NCBI RefSeq assembly: GCF_003461245.1
Contig: NZ_QTWS01000048.1
Location: 1-17,203 of the forward strand
Direction: 5' to 3'
Length of the DNA stretch: 17,203 nucleotides
Source of the DNA: Blautia sp. AF19-10LB
GTDB taxonomy: Bacteria; Bacillota; Clostridia; Lachnospirales; Lachnospiraceae
Shown: one piece after another, positions 14,261-17,203 of the stretch
Layout of the letters: every line of letters starts with the position of its first letter
Numbering within the stretch: the stretch's first letter is position 1
Translations under genes and position numbers: made by a program
The notes under the pieces: model-generated
What the model was told of the DNA's origin: nothing
Database searches by the model: none
The model's input: only the letters and a program-made list of their open reading frames with translations

Positions 14261-15082
14261 TCATTTCAAATCTAATACTTTCTCTATCTTCAATTTCTTT
14301 GCATCTATCATTCTCAAAATAAATGCCTCATATCCTTCATCAGGATAATTGGGATTATCCTTTTCCTCATATTCATCTGGAGTTCCATACAGTGCCCCTA
14401 TACGTTCTCCAAATACTTTTAGCGCTGCTGCAAAGTTTGGTTGAGAGCCTTTTCGAACTAACACTCGTATTTTTTGAGGCAATTCTGAATACAGTTTTTT
14501 TAATTGCTCCAGATGTTGGTCTAAAGACATATCCGTATTTTCTGAATATATAGTTGCAATTTTTCTTTCAATTATTCTGTTAATTTCTTCAGATGTTGCC
14601 TTTTCTGACTTTGTCCCTCTTCTAACATATATTACATCTTTTTCTATTTTTTCAGATTGTCCAAGTGATACAAAAGGTAATCTTTCTGGAGTATCATGTA
14701 TAACCATGATTTGAAACTTTTTATTTTCAAATTCTCCATAAACATCCGAATCAAAAACAAAATTAAATACCTCATAATCCAAACTCGATGAAACAAGCCT
14801 AGAAATACTATTACTAATGTCAGCAGTATCCTTCAGATTATCCAGTCCTAAAACATCAAATGTATTATCTTCATTTTCCTTTACACCAAATATGATAATT
14901 CCTCCACCATTATTTGCCATAGCCAACATAATTTTTGCCAACGGACCTTTGTCTATCCAAGTCTCTTTAAAATCCATTTCATTTAATTCACCACATGACT
15001 TTTTCATAAAATCCCGAAAATTGTCTTTTGTTGGTTCTTTAAGAAACTGATCATAAAAATGATCTTTAATTTGTGGATTCAT
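14261..15082 (-). CDS. Schlafen-type AlbA_2 domain protein
   Basis: The 273-residue protein carries an AlbA_2 (Schlafen-like) domain at about residues 25-175. ELNEMDFKETW (32-42) holds the family's Glu and Lys residues, LAMANNGGGIIIFGVKE (53-69) is the core signature, and VIYVRRGTKSEKATSEEINRI (150-170) closes the domain. In Schlafens the Glu/Asp cluster makes some members RNA or tRNA nucleases; bacterial members are often annotated as regulators. The tail (about 185-273) is helical and ends in IEKVLDLK, without the usual winged helix or ATPase-like half. AGAGG lies 8 nt before the ATG. It follows the TOPRIM gene by 27 nt and is third in the operon. Nuclease activity is inference. Confidence 0.85.
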   Translation of the reverse strand: MNPQIKDHFYDQFLKEPTKDNFRDFMKKSCGELNEMDFKETWIDKGPLAKIMLAMANNGGGIIIFGVKENEDNTFDVLGLDNLKDTADISNSISRLVSSSLDYEVFNFVFDSDVYGEFENKKFQIMVIHDTPERLPFVSLGQSEKIEKDVIYVRRGTKSEKATSEEINRIIERKIATIYSENTDMSLDQHLEQLKKLYSELPQKIRVLVRKGSQPNFAAALKVFGERIGALYGTPDEYEEKDNPNYPDEGYEAFILRMIDAKKLKIEKVLDLK

Positions 15083-15109
15083 CCAATTTACCTCTCTATT
15101 CTCCTTATA

Positions 15110-15748
15110 TTATTCAATTTTTTTATTTATTGCTTCAATCCACCCACTGTCATCACTCTCAAACAGCTTTATGAACTTTCCAAAATTACTGCTACCAGTA
15201 ACAGAATCATCCGAATCCAACTTTCTCACTCGCTGACTCATATCCACATAGTTCTCCGCAGTAACATGTTCCATAACCTCATGAATCTGATCCGCTCTCC
15301 CTTTATAATTCTCCACCCCGGTATATTCCTTTATCAAGGGAGCGTTCACTGGTTTTGCTGGTGATTTCAAATTTTTATCGGTCCAGTGCTTAGATATAAT
15401 CTGCATCGTACAAGGATTTCCAAATATAATCACTTCATCTGCAGCATTATCCACACCATGAAACTCATTAATCTTACGTTTAATGTCTTCATACTGCTCA
15501 TGAGGTTTCTTTTCTGTATCACAGAATACAAGTACAAGTTCGTCTGCTCCATTTTGATAGCGGTCCTGATATCTCGCCGGAATATTTCCATTTCCCCCGG
15601 CATTAACCAATGAGATATCATATTGCTCGTTCCACACTTTTAAATTCTTTAACCGATTTAGATATTCATATTCCTCATTGCCTTCGCAGATAATGCAAAT
15701 TTTGTGGTTATCCAAAAACTTAGGGAGCTTATTTTGCATCGGCATCAT
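15110..15748 (-). CDS. TOPRIM-domain protein (RloB/AbiLii-like), partner of the AAA ATPase
   Basis: The 212-residue protein starts with a TOPRIM-type strand: KICIICEGNEEYEYL with Glu22. LVLVFCDTEKKP follows with Asp77 and Glu79 in place of the DxD pair. Then comes IIFGNPCTMQIISKHW, reminiscent of the NPCFE region of RloB proteins. Such domains are metal-dependent nucleases in AAA-partnered defence systems (OLD, Gabija GajA, PARIS AriB). The gene overlaps the ATPase gene by 20 nt, so the pair is translationally coupled. Three in-frame Met codons (15748, 15745, 15739) are possible starts; AGGTGGTG favours the first and the GGGGG run the third. The family assignment is moderate, and nuclease function is inferred. 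Confidence 0.75.
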   Translation of the reverse strand: MMPMQNKLPKFLDNHKICIICEGNEEYEYLNRLKNLKVWNEQYDISLVNAGGNGNIPARYQDRYQNGADELVLVFCDTEKKPHEQYEDIKRKINEFHGVDNAADEVIIFGNPCTMQIISKHWTDKNLKSPAKPVNAPLIKEYTGVENYKGRADQIHEVMEHVTAENYVDMSQRVRKLDSDDSVTGSSNFGKFIKLFESDDSGWIEAINKKIE

Positions 15749-17006
15749 CCCCCTTTACACCACCTTTAATGCTAAGCAAGGAGTTGATCAATTCAGGATC
15801 CGGTAAAGCACCAAGTGCACCTTTCCTATATTTTTCCATAACATCTGTCGTATCCCTCACTCCCTGCTGTGCAGTAAAATCTGCAAGTGAATACACATAT
15901 ACACCTTCTTCATCCTTATGAACAAACCAAATCTGCTCCTTTCGGAACATTCTCTTGCAATCCATAAGATTTATATCATGAACTGTAAATATCATCTGTG
16001 CACTTGTATTCAACTCATTATTAAACATCGCAACAATCGCCCTGGTAAGCTTAAAATGAATACTGCTATCCAACTCATCCACAACTAAAATTCTGCCTTG
16101 TTCAAGTGCTTCAATTACATAACTGGCAATGGCTGCAATCTTCTTTGTTCCTGTGGAATCAAACATCATACTTGGCACATGGACTCCCTTGTATGTGGAT
16201 ACCAATCTGATTTGATCCATAATATTCTCTGGAATATCAAGCACTTTCTCATCTGGCTTTTCGTCACCTTCACCAGTTTTCAGCTGTATCTTATCCATAT
16301 CCACATATTCAAAATTATCCATATACAAGTCTGCATTTTTTATGAACTCAACAACTTTTTGCTGCAACTGATTCTTATTCTTCATGAGTTCAATCGTGTG
16401 TTGCATAGGTATGTTATTCATATTGATGATATCAATTTTTTCTGCAAACCCGACAAGAATCTGTTTCATCTCATTGATATGTTCAAATTTACTTGTATCC
16501 ACTACATAGCATAACAAATTATTCTTCGATACAACCGAAATCATAGTCTGAACAGATTCATCAATACACTCGTATATTTCGCTAACAGTATCCTTTCTCA
16601 ACCAGCAAACTTCCTTTTCGTTGTTGTACTGATCTTTAAATATCTCCGAAAATGACTCATATATATATTCTTCTTTTTCTGCGTCATACTTAAAATCATA
16701 AGAAAACTTTCTTCCAGATGCCATAAATGTAACACCTAACTCGCATACATCACTATCAGTAAAAATATTCGGCATTAGTCCATTCTTCTTATTTAAAAGA
16801 ACATTTCTTATTGCCCTAATGCACTTGATTAGACATGTTTTCCCTGCATTGTTTGGTCCATATATTCCTACTGTTTTAAGCACGTTAAAATTGTTCTCTT
16901 TATGAACATTTGCTCCAAATTTCTTATTTCGCATATCAGCTTTCATCGAAAATGTAATATCATCTTCAAATACATAACAGTTTTTTGCTCTTACCTCTAT
17001 AATCAT
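15729..17006 (-). CDS. SMC/AbiLi-type AAA ATPase (AAA_15/AAA_21)
   Basis: The 425-residue ATPase is of the single-chain ABC/SMC-like kind found in abortive-infection and related systems. The N-terminal strand IEVRAKNCYVFEDDITFSM precedes Walker A GPNNAGKT (50-57). A central insertion (about 90-265) contains helical, possibly coiled-coil, segments. The signature-like DSTGTKKI lies at 283-290, Walker B ILVVDELD at 306-313 with Asp310-Glu311, and an H-loop TVHD with His343. The C-terminal GALGALPDPELI matches such proteins. It probably acts as the ATP-driven sensor or scaffold for the TOPRIM partner. GGAGG lies 8 nt before the ATG, and a sigma-A promoter lies just upstream. First gene of the three-gene operon. 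Confidence 0.88.
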   Translation of the reverse strand: MIIEVRAKNCYVFEDDITFSMKADMRNKKFGANVHKENNFNVLKTVGIYGPNNAGKTCLIKCIRAIRNVLLNKKNGLMPNIFTDSDVCELGVTFMASGRKFSYDFKYDAEKEEYIYESFSEIFKDQYNNEKEVCWLRKDTVSEIYECIDESVQTMISVVSKNNLLCYVVDTSKFEHINEMKQILVGFAEKIDIINMNNIPMQHTIELMKNKNQLQQKVVEFIKNADLYMDNFEYVDMDKIQLKTGEGDEKPDEKVLDIPENIMDQIRLVSTYKGVHVPSMMFDSTGTKKIAAIASYVIEALEQGRILVVDELDSSIHFKLTRAIVAMFNNELNTSAQMIFTVHDINLMDCKRMFRKEQIWFVHKDEEGVYVYSLADFTAQQGVRDTTDVMEKYRKGALGALPDPELINSLLSIKGGVKGDDADAK

Positions 17007-17046
17007 GGCTCATTCCTCCAAGTCATTTTTCTTCTCTCTTATCATT

Positions 17047-17074
17047 ATTATAACATGTTTTATTTTTTATGCAA
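17047..17074 (-). promoter_or_regulatory. Sigma-A-type promoter of the AAA-TOPRIM-AlbA_2 operon
   Basis: On the minus strand TTGCAT (17074-17069) and the consensus TATAAT (17052-17047) are 16 nt apart. The predicted start is about 34 nt before the ATPase ATG. No operator-like palindrome is evident beside it. Confidence 0.7.
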
Positions 17075-17106
17075 CTTTTTTTCATAAAAAATATTAATTT
17101 TGAGAT

Positions 17107-17203
17107 TTAATGTTCATTCACAAAAACAAAAAGCAGCCTCTCGGCCAATGTCATTAAGTTATCATAGGCAAGCTGATTTGGCGTTTGCCCAGAAACAGGT
17201 TGA
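17107..17203 (-). CDS. C-terminus of an unidentified gene, cut by the window edge
   Basis: An open minus-strand frame enters from the right edge and ends at TAA 17109-17107. It gives 31 residues ending LMTLAERLLFVFVNEH, which looks like an amphipathic or hydrophobic helix and a real protein end. Too little is visible to name it. No hairpin terminator follows before the ATPase promoter about 33 nt away, so some read-through into the operon is possible. Confidence 0.5.
   Translation of the reverse strand, partial: QPVSGQTPNQLAYDNLMTLAERLLFVFVNEH

Overview
Organism: A low-GC Gram-positive anaerobe of the class Clostridia, most likely Lachnospiraceae. This is inferred from AT-rich intergenic DNA, strong AGGAGG-type ribosome binding sites, sigma-A-like promoters, and the flavour of the cas and AlbA_2 proteins. 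The species cannot be named from the sequence. Every protein-coding gene I can support lies on the minus strand. The window reads as a defence/accessory region in two parts. PART A, 1-12278: a complete type I-C CRISPR-Cas locus. Going in the direction of transcription (right to left), it holds a sigma-A promoter overlapped by an inverted repeat, then cas3, cas5c, cas8c with an internally initiated cas11c, cas7c, cas4, cas1 and cas2, tightly packed and partly overlapping. A leader of about 170 nt follows, then an array of 54 repeats and 53 spacers. Cascade is expected to be Cas5c (also the pre-crRNA endonuclease, since cas6 is absent), Cas7c, Cas8c and Cas11c; Cas3 degrades targets; Cas1-Cas2-Cas4 add spacers at the leader end near position 3985. 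The array is long and well conserved. Its decay (one deleted repeat-spacer junction, one point-mutated repeat) is at the leader-distal left end. Beyond that end lie the frameshifted 3' remnant of an AlbA_2/winged-helix regulator gene, a possible tiny ORF with a terminator, and a solitary degenerate copy of the CRISPR repeat at the window edge. PART B, 12298-17203: an accessory segment. It starts with a small DUF3892-like gene. Divergent from it is a candidate structured small RNA on the plus strand with a consensus extended -10 and an intrinsic terminator; a perfect 14-bp palindrome lies between the two. After several hundred bases of hairpin-rich non-coding DNA comes a stand-alone proteasome-beta-like Ntn-hydrolase (predicted Thr nucleophile) with a 53-nt hairpin just upstream of its ribosome binding site. 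Then comes a three-gene operon transcribed from its own promoter: an SMC/AbiLi-type AAA ATPase, a TOPRIM protein and a Schlafen-type AlbA_2 protein. This AAA-TOPRIM-AlbA_2 set, perhaps with the Ntn-hydrolase, is the best candidate for an undescribed or under-described system; AAA plus TOPRIM pairs are known from phage defence (AbiL, PARIS), but I do not recognise this three-gene combination under a name. The right edge cuts the C-terminus of one more minus-strand gene.
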